60,605 nt of DNA from Candidatus Methanomethylophilaceae archaeon (GTDB taxonomy: Archaea; Thermoplasmatota; Thermoplasmata; Methanomassiliicoccales; Methanomethylophilaceae), in contig JAFTYV010000005.1 of the NCBI GenBank assembly GCA_017461225.1, positions 1 to 60,605 of the forward strand, given 5' to 3'. A model generated the notes under the pieces. That model had not been told where the DNA came from. It did not search any database and saw only the letters and a list, made by a program, of their open reading frames with translations. Numbering within the stretch: position 1 is the first letter of the stretch; each line of letters starts with the position of its first letter. Position numbers and translations under genes: made by a program. Of this stretch, positions 25,698-34,207 are shown piece by piece.

Positions 25698-26786
25698 ATG
25701 GCACGCGGATACCTGGTCCTGGAGGACGGGACCAAATATGAAGGAGAGCTGTTCGGATCTGAATCCGGTACGGTCGGGGAAGTAGTTTTCGCAACTGGAA
25801 TGAGCGGGTACCAGGAGACACTGGTCGATCCCGCATGCAGGGGTCAGATAGTCGTCATGACCTATCCCCTGATCGGCAACTACGGGGTCGCCGAGGAGTA
25901 CTTCGACGAGCGCGAGGTCCACGCCCGCGGTATCGTGGTCAGGGAGTACTGCAAGGACCCCTCGCCCATGTACGACGGCAGGACCATCGACGAGTTCCTC
26001 AAGGTCAAGGGCACGCCCGGCATCTCAGGAATAGACACGCGTGAGATCGTCCTCAGGATACGCTCCACGGGGACGATGAGGGGCGCCATCGTCGGAGAGG
26101 ACGCCGATCTGGAGAAGGTCGTCGCGGACCTCAGGGGCATGGAGTTCCCCTGCGAGACCAACCTGGTCTCCGAGGTCACCTGCGGATCGGTCGAGGAGAT
26201 CCGTTCCGGAAAGGACGTCACCGTGGGCATCATCGACTGCGGTGCGAAGGGATGGCTCGTCAGAACCCTCTCCGAGAGGTTCGACGTGGTCAGGTTCCCC
26301 TACGACACCCCCGCGGACGTCATCCGCGGATACGGGGTCGACGGCATCGTGGTCTCCGACGGACCCGGCAACCCCGCGAACCCCGAGATCGGATCCACCG
26401 TCGTCGCGACGGTGTCCACACTCGCGAAGGGCGGGATGCCCGTCTTCGGCATAGGGTTCGGCGGACTCGCCACGGTCCTCGCAATGGGCGGATCCGTACG
26501 CAAGCTCAGGTTCGGACACAACGGGGCCAGCCAGCCCGTGAAGTACGACGGCCGTGTGCACATCACCACGCAGAACCACTGCTTCACCGTCGAGGAGGGC
26601 AGCCTGGACGGCACCGGCCTGGTCGCTGACCAGGTCAACGTCAACGACGGCACCATCGAGGGCACGCACCACGGGTCCCTACCCATCCTCACCGTGCAGT
26701 ACCACCCCGAGGCGGCACCCGGCCCCTGGGACGGTTCCCAGATTTACGACAGATTCGCCAGGATGATCGAGGAGGGGAGATTTTGA
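25698..26786 (+). CDS. carA: carbamoyl-phosphate synthase small subunit, glutaminase cysteine missing
   Basis: A 362-residue CarA, normally the glutaminase that feeds ammonia to CarB. The N-terminal CPSase domain is intact (LVLEDGTKYEGELFG, FATGMSGYQETLVDP, GIDTREIVLRIRSTGTMRGA). In the class I glutamine amidotransferase domain the nucleophile motif GICLGH reads GIGFGG: codon 26454-26456 is GGG, so residue 253 is Gly and not Cys. The rest of the triad is kept (His-Pro-Glu in QYHPEA). The subunit should therefore be unable to hydrolyse glutamine, as in ammonia-dependent CPS I. The ATG at 25698 fits the TATA box. It overlaps carB. Confidence 0.9.
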   Translation: MARGYLVLEDGTKYEGELFGSESGTVGEVVFATGMSGYQETLVDPACRGQIVVMTYPLIGNYGVAEEYFDEREVHARGIVVREYCKDPSPMYDGRTIDEFLKVKGTPGISGIDTREIVLRIRSTGTMRGAIVGEDADLEKVVADLRGMEFPCETNLVSEVTCGSVEEIRSGKDVTVGIIDCGAKGWLVRTLSERFDVVRFPYDTPADVIRGYGVDGIVVSDGPGNPANPEIGSTVVATVSTLAKGGMPVFGIGFGGLATVLAMGGSVRKLRFGHNGASQPVKYDGRVHITTQNHCFTVEEGSLDGTGLVADQVNVNDGTIEGTHHGSLPILTVQYHPEAAPGPWDGSQIYDRFARMIEEGRF

Positions 26787-29700
26787 GGAAGGATTACAAG
26801 AAACTGATGGTCATAGGGTCCGGTCCGATCGTCATCGGACAGGCAGCCGAGTTCGACTTCTCCGGTACGCAGGCGTGCCGCTCCCTCAGGGAGGAGGGCT
26901 ACAGCACCGTCCTCGTCAACTCCAATCCCGCGACCATCCAGACCGACTCCGACACCGCCGACAGCGTGTACATCGAGCCCCTGCTCGCGGAGAACGTCGC
27001 CAAGATCATCGAGAAGGAGGGCGTCGACGGCGTCCTCTCCGGAATGGGCGGTCAGACCGCCCTCAACATATGCTCCGAACTCGCCGACTCCGGCGAGTTG
27101 GATAGGCTCGGCGCCGCACTCGTCGGAACGCAGCCCGACGCGATCGCCATGTCCGAGGACAGGGAGCTATTCAAGGAGACCATGGAGAGGATCGGCGAGC
27201 CCGTCCCCATCTCCAGGAGCGTCAACAGCATCGAGGAGGCCAAGCAGGCCGTGGAGATCATCGGGAGGTACCCCGTCCTCATCAGGCCCGCGTACACCCT
27301 GGGCGGAACCGGGGGCGGAATCGCCTACGACGAGGCGGAGCTCGAGGAGATCTGCGCCCGCGGACTCGCGTACTCCCGTATCCACCAGGTCCTCATCGAG
27401 GAGAGCGTCCTCGGATGGAAGGAGTACGAGTACGAGGTCATGAGGGACTCCAACGACAACTGCATCCTCATATGCAACATGGAGAACCTCGACGCCATGG
27501 GTATCCACACCGGTGAGAGCATAGTGTGCGCACCCTGCCTCACCCTGTCCGACGCGGACCACATCCGCCTCAAGACCGCCGCGCTCAAGGTCATCCGCGC
27601 CCTCGGTATCGAGGGCGGCTGCAACGTCCAGTTCGCATTCAACCCCGAGAACGGGGACTACAGGCTCATCGAGGTCAACCCCCGTGTGTCCCGTTCCTCC
27701 GCACTCGCATCCAAGGCGACCGGCTACCCCATCGCCAGGGTCTCGACGAAGATCGCCGTCGGCTACACGCTCGACGAGATCCCCAACAGGATCACCGGCA
27801 CGACCTTCGCATCCTTCGAGCCCACCATCGACTACGTCGTCATCAAGATCCCGCGCTGGCCCTTCGACAAGTTCCGCACCGTGGACCGCCACCTCGGAAC
27901 CCAGATGAAGTCCACCGGCGAGGTCATGGCCATCGGAAGGACCTTCGAGGAGGCCCTCCTGAAGGGCATGAGGTCCCTTGAGATCGGCGTCAGGGGACTC
28001 GACAGGTCCGACATCGCCGACGATGAGATCATGACCGAGCTCCAGAACGCCACCGACAGGCGCATCTTCGTGATGGCCGAGGCCCTCAGGAGGGGATGGT
28101 CCGTGAAGGAGGTCGCCGAGGCGGCCCAGTGGGACACCTTCTTCGTGCAGAAGCTCAGGAACATCGTGGACATGGAGCAGAGGATCGCATCCGGACTCAC
28201 CGCCGAGGTCCTCAGGGAGGCCAAGACCATGGGATTCTGCGACGAGGCAATCGCCGAGATCGCGGGAGGCACCCCCGCGGAGATCCGTGCCACCAGGAAG
28301 GCGGAGGGCATCGTCCCCGTCTACAAGATGGTCGACACCTGTGCCGGCGAGTTCGCCGCGGAGACCCCCTACTTCTACTCCACCTACGGGCGCTCGACCG
28401 AGGTCGTCCCCGTCGAGGACAGGAAGAAGGTCCTCATCGTCGGAGGCGGACCCATCAGGATCGGACAGGGAATCGAGTTCGACTACTGCTGCGTCCACGG
28501 CGTCATGGCCCTCCAGGAGGAGGGTGTCGATGCCATCATCGTCAACAACAACCCCGAGACCGTCTCCACCGACTACGACATCTCGGACAGGCTCTACTTC
28601 GAGCCCCTCCTCCTCGAGGACGTGCTGAACGTCATCGAGGCCGAGGACGCGGACGGCGTCATCGTCCAGTACGGCGGACAGACCTCCGTCAACCTCGCGG
28701 TGGACCTGGAGAAGGCCCTCGAGGGCACCAAGACCAGGGTCCTCGGAACCAGTCCCGACAAGATGGACGTGGCCGAGGACAGGCGCAGGTTCTCCAAGCT
28801 CATGGACGACCTTGGCATACAGCAGCCCAGGTCCGGAACCGGGTACTCATTCGAGGAGGCCAGGGACATCGCCGAGGACATCGGCTACCCCGTCCTCGTC
28901 AGGCCCTCGTACGTCCTCGGCGGAAGGGCGATGGAGATCGTCTACTCCACCGACGAGCTCAGGACCTACGTCGAGACGGCCGTCAAGGTGTCCAGGAACC
29001 ACCCCATCCTCATCGACAAGTACCTCACAGAGGCCGTCGAGCTCGACATCGACGCCGTGTGCGACGGCACCGACGTCTACGTCGGAGGCATCATGGAGCA
29101 CGTCGAGTACGCCGGATGCCACTCCGGTGATGCGACCATGGTCCTCCCGCCCTTCACCCTGGGCAAGGAGATCATCGACCAGGTCGTGGACATCACCACC
29201 AGGGTCGCACTGGCCCTCGACATCCACGGTCTCATGAACCTCCAGCTCGCGGTCAAGGACGGCCAGATCTACATGATCGAGGCCAACCCCAGGGCGTCCA
29301 GGACGGTCCCCTTCATCTCGAAGGCCACCGGTGTCCAGCTGGCCAAGGTCGGTACCAAGATCATGCTCGGCAGGACCCTGAAGGAGTTCGGCCTCAAGGG
29401 ATACAGGCCCATCGACCACTACGCCATCAAGGCGTCCGTCTTCCCCTTCCTCAAGCTCCCCGGAGTCGACTCCATCCTCACACCCGAGATGAAGTCCACG
29501 GGAGAGGTCATGGGAATCGACGAGGACTTCGACAAGGCCTGCTACAAGGCCCTGATCGCGGCCGGCAACAAGCTCCCCACCGAGGGCGGCGTGTACATCA
29601 CCGTCAACGATGCGGACAAGCCCAGGATCCTCGGTCCCGCCAGGGCGCTCAAGGAGATGGGATTCACCATCTACGCCACCAAGGGTACCTCCACGTACCT

Positions 29701-29989
29701 CAGGGAGAACGGCATCGAGACCACCACCGTGTTCAAGATCGACGAGAACCAGAAGCCCAACGCCATCGGACTCATGAGGGACGGCAAGATCAACCTGATC
29801 ATCAACACCCCCTCGCTCAAGTCCGGTGCGATCCGCGACGGTTACACCATGCGCAGGCTCGCGGTGGAGCTGGAGATCCCGTTCATGACCACCGTGCAGG
29901 GCGCCGAGATCGCGGTCGCATCCATCAGGGTCGCCAGGTCCGGCGAGGTCGGCGTCAGGAGCACCCGCGAGTTCCACGGACTCGTCTGA
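26783..29989 (+). CDS. carB: carbamoyl-phosphate synthase large subunit
   Basis: A full-length 1068-residue CarB. It makes carbamoyl phosphate from bicarbonate, ammonia and two ATP for arginine and pyrimidine synthesis. Both ATP-grasp halves are present: KLMVIGSGPIVIGQ and KVLIVGGGPIRIGQ begin each half, and EVNPRVSRSSALASKATG and EANPRASRTVPFISKATG are the metal-binding loops. A C-terminal MGS-like regulatory domain follows (GFTIYATKGTSTYLRENG). The start is a TTG at 26783 with GGAGGGGA five bases upstream, overlapping the carA stop. The large subunit can use free ammonia, which fits the disabled CarA. Confidence 0.95.
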   Translation: MRKDYKKLMVIGSGPIVIGQAAEFDFSGTQACRSLREEGYSTVLVNSNPATIQTDSDTADSVYIEPLLAENVAKIIEKEGVDGVLSGMGGQTALNICSELADSGELDRLGAALVGTQPDAIAMSEDRELFKETMERIGEPVPISRSVNSIEEAKQAVEIIGRYPVLIRPAYTLGGTGGGIAYDEAELEEICARGLAYSRIHQVLIEESVLGWKEYEYEVMRDSNDNCILICNMENLDAMGIHTGESIVCAPCLTLSDADHIRLKTAALKVIRALGIEGGCNVQFAFNPENGDYRLIEVNPRVSRSSALASKATGYPIARVSTKIAVGYTLDEIPNRITGTTFASFEPTIDYVVIKIPRWPFDKFRTVDRHLGTQMKSTGEVMAIGRTFEEALLKGMRSLEIGVRGLDRSDIADDEIMTELQNATDRRIFVMAEALRRGWSVKEVAEAAQWDTFFVQKLRNIVDMEQRIASGLTAEVLREAKTMGFCDEAIAEIAGGTPAEIRATRKAEGIVPVYKMVDTCAGEFAAETPYFYSTYGRSTEVVPVEDRKKVLIVGGGPIRIGQGIEFDYCCVHGVMALQEEGVDAIIVNNNPETVSTDYDISDRLYFEPLLLEDVLNVIEAEDADGVIVQYGGQTSVNLAVDLEKALEGTKTRVLGTSPDKMDVAEDRRRFSKLMDDLGIQQPRSGTGYSFEEARDIAEDIGYPVLVRPSYVLGGRAMEIVYSTDELRTYVETAVKVSRNHPILIDKYLTEAVELDIDAVCDGTDVYVGGIMEHVEYAGCHSGDATMVLPPFTLGKEIIDQVVDITTRVALALDIHGLMNLQLAVKDGQIYMIEANPRASRTVPFISKATGVQLAKVGTKIMLGRTLKEFGLKGYRPIDHYAIKASVFPFLKLPGVDSILTPEMKSTGEVMGIDEDFDKACYKALIAAGNKLPTEGGVYITVNDADKPRILGPARALKEMGFTIYATKGTSTYLRENGIETTTVFKIDENQKPNAIGLMRDGKINLIINTPSLKSGAIRDGYTMRRLAVELEIPFMTTVQGAEIAVASIRVARSGEVGVRSTREFHGLV

Positions 29990-29997
29990 AACGGTAT

Positions 29998-30016
29998 CCC
30001 GGGGCGCGTCCCCGGG
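29998..30016 (+). terminator. carAB terminator
   Basis: A perfect 7-bp stem (CCCGGGG with CCCCGGG) and a 5-base loop are followed by CCACCATCATTTTT, just after the carB stop. Confidence 0.7.
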
Positions 30017-30033
30017 CCACCATCATTTTTCAC

Positions 30034-30057
30034 ACGGGCGGTCACGGTACCGCCCGT
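30034..30057. terminator. second hairpin between carB and tRNA-Leu
   Basis: A perfect 9-bp inverted repeat (ACGGGCGGT with ACCGCCCGT) has a 6-base loop. It could back up the carAB terminator or end the convergent tRNA transcript. Neither flank has a clear T run. Confidence 0.4.
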
Positions 30058-30147
30058 CCTTGTCTTCCAAACACATCGGAATCCAGGCATCGTCGCGACA
30101 TGCGACCGGCGATCCGACACATCGGACCGCGTACGTCAGAATAGACA

Positions 30148-30232
30148 TGGTGCCGGGGAAGGGATTTGAACCCTTGAACTACTAAAGACAGGATCCTAAA
30201 TCCTGCGCCTTTTCCGACTCGGCAACCCCGGC
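30148..30232 (-). tRNA. tRNA-Leu (anticodon UAG), CCA encoded
   Basis: On the minus strand the acceptor arms GCCGGGG and CCCCGGC pair perfectly, followed by discriminator A and a genomic CCA. The anticodon stem CAGGA/TCCTG encloses loop TTTAGGA with anticodon UAG (plus-strand positions 196-198 of the 30,000s). The T-arm is AAGGG-TTCAAAT-CCCTT. The long variable arm of 13 bases is typical of class II tRNA-Leu. No intron is seen. It reads CUA and, by wobble, other CUN codons. Confidence 0.95.
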
Positions 30233-30283
30233 CCAACAGGTGCAAAGGGTTGCTGGTTATTAGTGTATCGGGTGGCCGTGGCA

Positions 30284-30294
30284 TCTATTAATAG
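30284..30294 (+). promoter_or_regulatory. TATA-like box of iorAB
   Basis: The AT-rich, palindromic TCTATTAATAG is centred about 40 bases before the iorA ATG. With a start of transcription near 30316 the leader would be short and contain a weak GAGGTTT ribosome site. Confidence 0.4.
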
Positions 30295-30329
30295 ATACGT
30301 CCGGATACGGTACCCGTTGAGGTTTCAAA

Positions 30330-32144
30330 ATGTCCAACCTACTCTCTGACGGGGGCAGACAGCTCCTGCTCGGCAACGAGGCCATCGTGAGGGGACTCAT
30401 AGAGGCGGGGACCGGTTTCGCGTCCACGTACCCCGGAACGCCATCGTCCGAGATCGGAAACATCCTCGAGAAGATCTCCGGGGATGCAGGCATGTATTTC
30501 GAATTCTCCACCAACGAGAAGGTGGCGCTCGAGGTCTCCGCAGCGGCGGCATCCTCGGGGGTCAGGTCCTTCGCGTTCATGAAGCACGTCGGACTCAACG
30601 TCGCATCCGACCCCCTCATGACCCTCTCGTACGCGGGGGTCCGCGGGGGCATGCTCATACTCTCCGCGGACGACCCGTCCGCGCACAGCTCCCAGAACGA
30701 GCAGGACAACCGCTACTACTCCACGCTTGCCCTGATCCCCATGATGGAGCCCTCGACCCCCCAGGAGGCCAAGGACATGGTCGCTGAAGCGTACAGGGTT
30801 TCGGAGGAGCTGACGCTCCCCCTCCTGTACAGGACCACCACCAGGGTCAACCACGCCCGCGGCGTGGTGGAGTTCTCCGAAAGGTCCGAGCCCGTGACCA
30901 AGGGGCACTTCGACAGGGACGTCGTCAGGTTCGTCAACATCCCCGCGCATGCGAAGGTCAACAGGAACAGGCTCCTGAACCTCTACGCCAAGGCGGCGGA
31001 GATGTCCGAGGAGTCACCCCTCAACTTCGTCGAGGGTTCCGGTGACATCGGGATCATCACCTCCGGAGTGTCCTACACATACGTCCGCGAGTTCACCAGC
31101 GGCGCCTCCGTCTTCAAGCTCGGATTCACCAACCCCCTCCCCGAGAAAAGGCTCGCAGAGTTCATCAGGGGCAAGAGGTACGTGATCGTCGTGGAGGAGC
31201 TCGAGCCCTTCCTCGAGGACCAGGTCCTCAGGATCTGCGCCCAGAACGGCCTGGACGTCCCCGTATACGGGAAGAGGAGCGGACACCTGCCCAGGGCATG
31301 GGAGTTCTCGCCCGACACGCTCACGGCGATCAGGGATCTCGTCTCCGTCCAGGAGTTCAGGGAGCCCCTGCCCAGGAGCGAGGTCAAGCTGCCCAGCAGG
31401 CCCCCGACACTCTGCGCCGGTTGCCCCCACAGGGGACTCTACGCGGCCACCAAGAGGGCCGTCGGCAGCAGGGACGTCGTGTACTGCTCGGACATCGGCT
31501 GCTACACCCTGGGTGTCCAGCCCCCGTTCCAGACCGCCGACTTCATCATCTGCATGGGCGGCGGCGCCGGTGCCGCCGGAGGTTTCGCGGCATCCACCGA
31601 CCAGAAGGCCATCGCGTTCATGGGCGACTCCACGTTCTTCCATGCCGGTGTCCCCCCTCTCGTCAACGCGCTGTTCAACGACCACAGGATCGTCATGGTC
31701 ATCCTGGACAACCGCACCACCGCCATGACCGGACACCAGCCCAACCCCGGTACGGGGAGGGAGTTCGGAGGCATCACCACCGAATCCATAGACATCGAGA
31801 AGCTCGTCCGCGGCATAGGGGTGAGGTTCGTGGAGAAAGTCAATCCCTACGACGTCAAGGCGGCCACCAAGGTCATGAGGGACGCGGTCGACTTCGACGG
31901 TGTCGCAGTGGTCATATCCGAGTGCCCCTGCCCCCTGGAGCTCAAGAAGCGCAAGATGCTCGAGCCCAAGGTCTGTGTCGTCGATCAGGACAGGTGCATC
32001 CAGTGCTCCGCATGCGTCAAGAACATCGCCTGCCCCGCGCTCGTCAAGAGGGAGGACAGGATAGAGGTCGATGAGACCCAGTGCATAGGGTGCCGCATGT
32101 GTGCGAGCGTGTGCCCCAGGGAAGCCATAGAGGTGAGGAGATGA
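30330..32144 (+). CDS. iorA: indolepyruvate ferredoxin oxidoreductase alpha subunit
   Basis: A 604-residue thiamine-diphosphate enzyme subunit. It oxidatively decarboxylates aryl pyruvates (indole-, phenyl-, hydroxyphenylpyruvate) to aryl-acetyl-CoA and reduces ferredoxin. Seen: GNEAIVRGLIEAGTGFASTYPGTPSSE at the N-terminus, the cysteine-bearing LCAGCPHRGLYAATK, the TPP site CSDIGCYTLGVQPPF and MGGGAGAAGGFA, and FMGDSTFFHAG. A C-terminal two-cluster ferredoxin domain has CIQCSACVKNIACP and CIGCRMCASVCP. The stop overlaps iorB by 4 bases. With the PaaK-type ligase it suggests aromatic amino acid turnover or aryl acid assimilation. Confidence 0.95.
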   Translation: MSNLLSDGGRQLLLGNEAIVRGLIEAGTGFASTYPGTPSSEIGNILEKISGDAGMYFEFSTNEKVALEVSAAAASSGVRSFAFMKHVGLNVASDPLMTLSYAGVRGGMLILSADDPSAHSSQNEQDNRYYSTLALIPMMEPSTPQEAKDMVAEAYRVSEELTLPLLYRTTTRVNHARGVVEFSERSEPVTKGHFDRDVVRFVNIPAHAKVNRNRLLNLYAKAAEMSEESPLNFVEGSGDIGIITSGVSYTYVREFTSGASVFKLGFTNPLPEKRLAEFIRGKRYVIVVEELEPFLEDQVLRICAQNGLDVPVYGKRSGHLPRAWEFSPDTLTAIRDLVSVQEFREPLPRSEVKLPSRPPTLCAGCPHRGLYAATKRAVGSRDVVYCSDIGCYTLGVQPPFQTADFIICMGGGAGAAGGFAASTDQKAIAFMGDSTFFHAGVPPLVNALFNDHRIVMVILDNRTTAMTGHQPNPGTGREFGGITTESIDIEKLVRGIGVRFVEKVNPYDVKAATKVMRDAVDFDGVAVVISECPCPLELKKRKMLEPKVCVVDQDRCIQCSACVKNIACPALVKREDRIEVDETQCIGCRMCASVCPREAIEVRR

Positions 32145-32728
32145 AGTACACGGTTCAGATCGTCGGAGTCGGGGGACAGGGTGTCCTCCTGGCATCCATG
32201 GTCCTCGGAAACGCCGCGATGAACATGGGATACAGGGTTGCGATGAGCGAGGTCCACGGCATGGCCCAGAGGGGAGGAAGCGTCCTCTCCACCCTCCGCT
32301 TCGGTGACGACGTCATCAGTCCGCTGGAGGCCGTCGGCTCCGCCGACATGATCATGGGGTTCGAGCCTGCGGAGACCTGCAGGAACATCCACCTCGGCAA
32401 CAGCGACACCGTGGTCCTGATGAACCTGGATCCGGTCCTGCCGTCCATGGTCGCCGCAGGATTCGAGGAGTACCCCGATGTCGGCGGACTCGTCGACTCC
32501 GTGAAAAGGGTCAACGGCAACGTGGTCACGATCGATGCCACGAAGATCGCCATCGAGGCCGGGAAGGCCGTTGCGGCCAATGCCGTGATGATCGGTGCCG
32601 TCGCCGCCATGAAGGGATTCCCTATCCCCAAGGACGTCCTCCTCGATGCCCTCGTGTCACAGGTCCCCGAGAAGTTCAGGGACCTCAACATAAGGGCCTT
32701 CGAGATGGGATTCTCGTCCCTCCAGTGA
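32141..32728 (+). CDS. iorB: indolepyruvate ferredoxin oxidoreductase beta subunit
   Basis: A 195-residue gamma-type subunit of the ketoacid oxidoreductase. Seen: the N-terminal QIVGVGGQGVLLASMVLG and SEVHGMAQRGGSVLSTLRFG, both strongly conserved in IorB. The ATG at 32141 overlaps the iorA stop and has GGTGAGG nine bases upstream. It forms the functional enzyme with IorA. Confidence 0.93.
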   Translation: MKYTVQIVGVGGQGVLLASMVLGNAAMNMGYRVAMSEVHGMAQRGGSVLSTLRFGDDVISPLEAVGSADMIMGFEPAETCRNIHLGNSDTVVLMNLDPVLPSMVAAGFEEYPDVGGLVDSVKRVNGNVVTIDATKIAIEAGKAVAANAVMIGAVAAMKGFPIPKDVLLDALVSQVPEKFRDLNIRAFEMGFSSLQ

Positions 32729-32732
32729 AACC

Positions 32733-32751
32733 AAGGGGGTCGCACCCCCTT
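32733..32751 (+). terminator. iorAB terminator
   Basis: An 8-bp stem (AAGGGGGT with ACCCCCTT) and a 3-base loop are followed by TTCCATCATTTTTT, four bases after the iorB stop. Confidence 0.75.
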
Positions 32752-32759
32752 TTCCATCA

Positions 32760-32951
32760 TTTTTTGAGAAAACGGTCCATTGTGGGTCAACGGATGTGTC
32801 CGACACGGTGTCGGACAGATATCATGGATAGAGAAGGTACCCGTGGACCGCTCCATCGCGGTCCACGGAAGGAGGATTTCGGACCATCTCGGTCCGTGGG
32901 GGTGCAGAGGGGCGGCGCCCCTCTGCGGGGGGAGAAAATCGTGATGTGTGA
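32760..32951. other. hairpin-rich spacer between iorB and the FtsZ-like gene
   Basis: No gene is seen. The 190 bases hold four inverted repeats in a row. These are TGTCCGACA/TGTCGGACA (32797-32817, 3-base spacer), CCGTGGACCG/CGGTCCACGG (32841-32868), CGGACC/GGTCCG (32880-32896) and GCAGAGGGGC/GCCCCTCTGC (32904-32926). The last could end the FtsZ-like transcript on the minus strand. The first carries the same half-sites found upstream of the FtsZ-like and RHH genes. A structured RNA or a regulator site cluster is possible. Confidence 0.5.
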
Positions 32952-33650
32952 TCAGGCGCTCATGAGCTGCTTGAGCGGGAAGGTGTCTCCGGAGACCTCC
33001 TGTTCCTCGACGCTCCTGGGCTTCATGAGTTCGTCCGTGTATGTCTCCTCGACCATCCTCACGCAGTCCATGACATGCTTCCTGATGCTCCTGTTGACCT
33101 CGTTGAACGCGGCGTTCATGGTGAGGTCGGACATGTGCTCGAGGACGAGGTCGTTCTCGACGAGTACGGTGTGGGGACAGACCGCCCTGATGTGTGCGTA
33201 TCCGTTCCTGGCGGTCTCGACCCTGGATCCCTCGAAGGAGAAGGGTGCGATGCAGACCGCGAATGTGAGGATGTTCTGGGACTGCGCCGCCTCGATGACG
33301 ACAGAAGCCGCACCGGTTCCGGTTCCGCCGCCGAGTCCGGCGACGACGAACACGAAGTCGTGTCCGGCGAGAGCGTCCCTGATCTCCTCCTTGTGGATGT
33401 CTGCACACTTCTTTCCGAGCGCGGCGTCTCCATGGGCTCCCTCGCCCTTGAGGACCTCCTTGCAGATGTAGATCTTCTCATCTGCGGAGGCCGCATGGAG
33501 TGCGTCCTTGTCGGTGTTGATGGCGATGGTGTCGACGGAGCACATGGACTCGAAGAATCCGGTGACGACGTTGCAACCTGCTCCGCCCACTCCGACGACC
33601 GCGATACGCGGCTCGGTACTGATTTCGATGTCTGTGCTGTTGTACACCAT
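32952..33650 (-). CDS. short FtsZ-like GTPase-domain protein
   Basis: A 232-residue tubulin/FtsZ-superfamily protein. The nucleotide-binding half is clear: VVGVGGAGCN near residues 18-27, NTDKDAL at 45-51 and the tubulin signature GLGGGTGTG at 105-113. True FtsZ is about 350-400 residues; the C-terminal polymerisation/activation domain and the FtsA/SepF-binding tail are absent. The T7 catalytic loop NxDxxD is degenerate: it reads MNAAFNEV, with A181 and E184 at the two Asp positions. It may bind GTP without normal filament dynamics. A CTTAAAGC box 27 bases upstream suggests a leaderless mRNA. The neighbour is a ribbon-helix-helix regulator. Confidence 0.85.
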   Translation of the reverse strand: MVYNSTDIEISTEPRIAVVGVGGAGCNVVTGFFESMCSVDTIAINTDKDALHAASADEKIYICKEVLKGEGAHGDAALGKKCADIHKEEIRDALAGHDFVFVVAGLGGGTGTGAASVVIEAAQSQNILTFAVCIAPFSFEGSRVETARNGYAHIRAVCPHTVLVENDLVLEHMSDLTMNAAFNEVNRSIRKHVMDCVRMVEETYTDELMKPRSVEEQEVSGDTFPLKQLMSA

Positions 33651-33671
33651 GCGTGCATCCCCTTTGTTGTG

Positions 33672-33752
33672 GCTTTAAGATGTTTGGACCACAAGTGAAT
33701 CGTGCATGTGTGTCCGACAGCTTGGCCGAAGCCATCCCATCCCTGTCAGACA
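33672..33752 (-). promoter_or_regulatory. FtsZ-like promoter with two TGTCNGACA sites
   Basis: A minus-strand CTTAAAGC box (33673-33680) lies 27 bases from the ATG. Upstream are TGTCCGACA (33711-33719) and TGTCAGACA (33744-33752), spaced 33 bases apart. Each is nearly self-complementary. They match the sites before the RHH gene, so the RHH protein is the natural candidate binder. Confidence 0.5.
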
Positions 33753-33770
33753 CACCGTCCCATCCCTTCA

Positions 33771-34130
33771 TCACTTGAGTACGGCGTTTCTCTGAGCCGC
33801 CCTGAAGGCGTTCTCGAACGCCTCCTCCTCGATGGTCTTGGTGATTATCCTCTCCAGGACGCATCTGCGGACGAACTCCTCTTCGTCGAGACAGAGTCCC
33901 GACTTCACGAGGTTTCCGAGGGCATCCATCTGCAGATCGCTGAAGCGAACGAAGATGCCCCCGTCCTCCATCTTGCCTGCACCGTTCCTCTTGGACTCGA
34001 TGTAGGTGCTGATGGCCTCGCGGATGAAATCAGATCTGCTTCCGAAGTTGTGGTCACCCATGAAGTCCTCCATTGCCTGGATTTCCTCAGGTCCCATCCT
34101 GATAGTGACCTTGGTTCCGTCGTCAGCCAT
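33771..34130 (-). CDS. ribbon-helix-helix transcriptional regulator
   Basis: A 119-residue protein. Its N-terminal 45 residues are a CopG/NikR-type ribbon-helix-helix domain (TKVTIRMGPEEIQAMEDFM then FGSRSDFIREAISTYIES). The C-terminal part is helical and unfamiliar (FSDLQMDALGNLVKSGLC; EEFVRRCVLERI). I chose the ATG at 34130, because GGAAGG lies six bases upstream; an ATG at 34136 is also in frame. The gene lies upstream of the FtsZ-like gene, same strand, and both promoters carry TGTCNGACA-like sites. Autoregulation and control of the FtsZ-like gene are inferred. Confidence 0.8.
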   Translation of the reverse strand: MADDGTKVTIRMGPEEIQAMEDFMGDHNFGSRSDFIREAISTYIESKRNGAGKMEDGGIFVRFSDLQMDALGNLVKSGLCLDEEEFVRRCVLERIITKTIEEEAFENAFRAAQRNAVLK

Positions 34131-34207
34131 TTTCATCCTTCCTTTGTCGCAAGTTTAGTAGAGTCCCATCCCTTCCAATGCTTGCTACGTAAGACATTGT
34201 CCTCCAG

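Noticed and set aside
30042-30284. Small minus-strand open frame over the tRNA region
   Set aside because: It is read through tRNA-Leu(UAG) itself; the folded tRNA explains the sequence.
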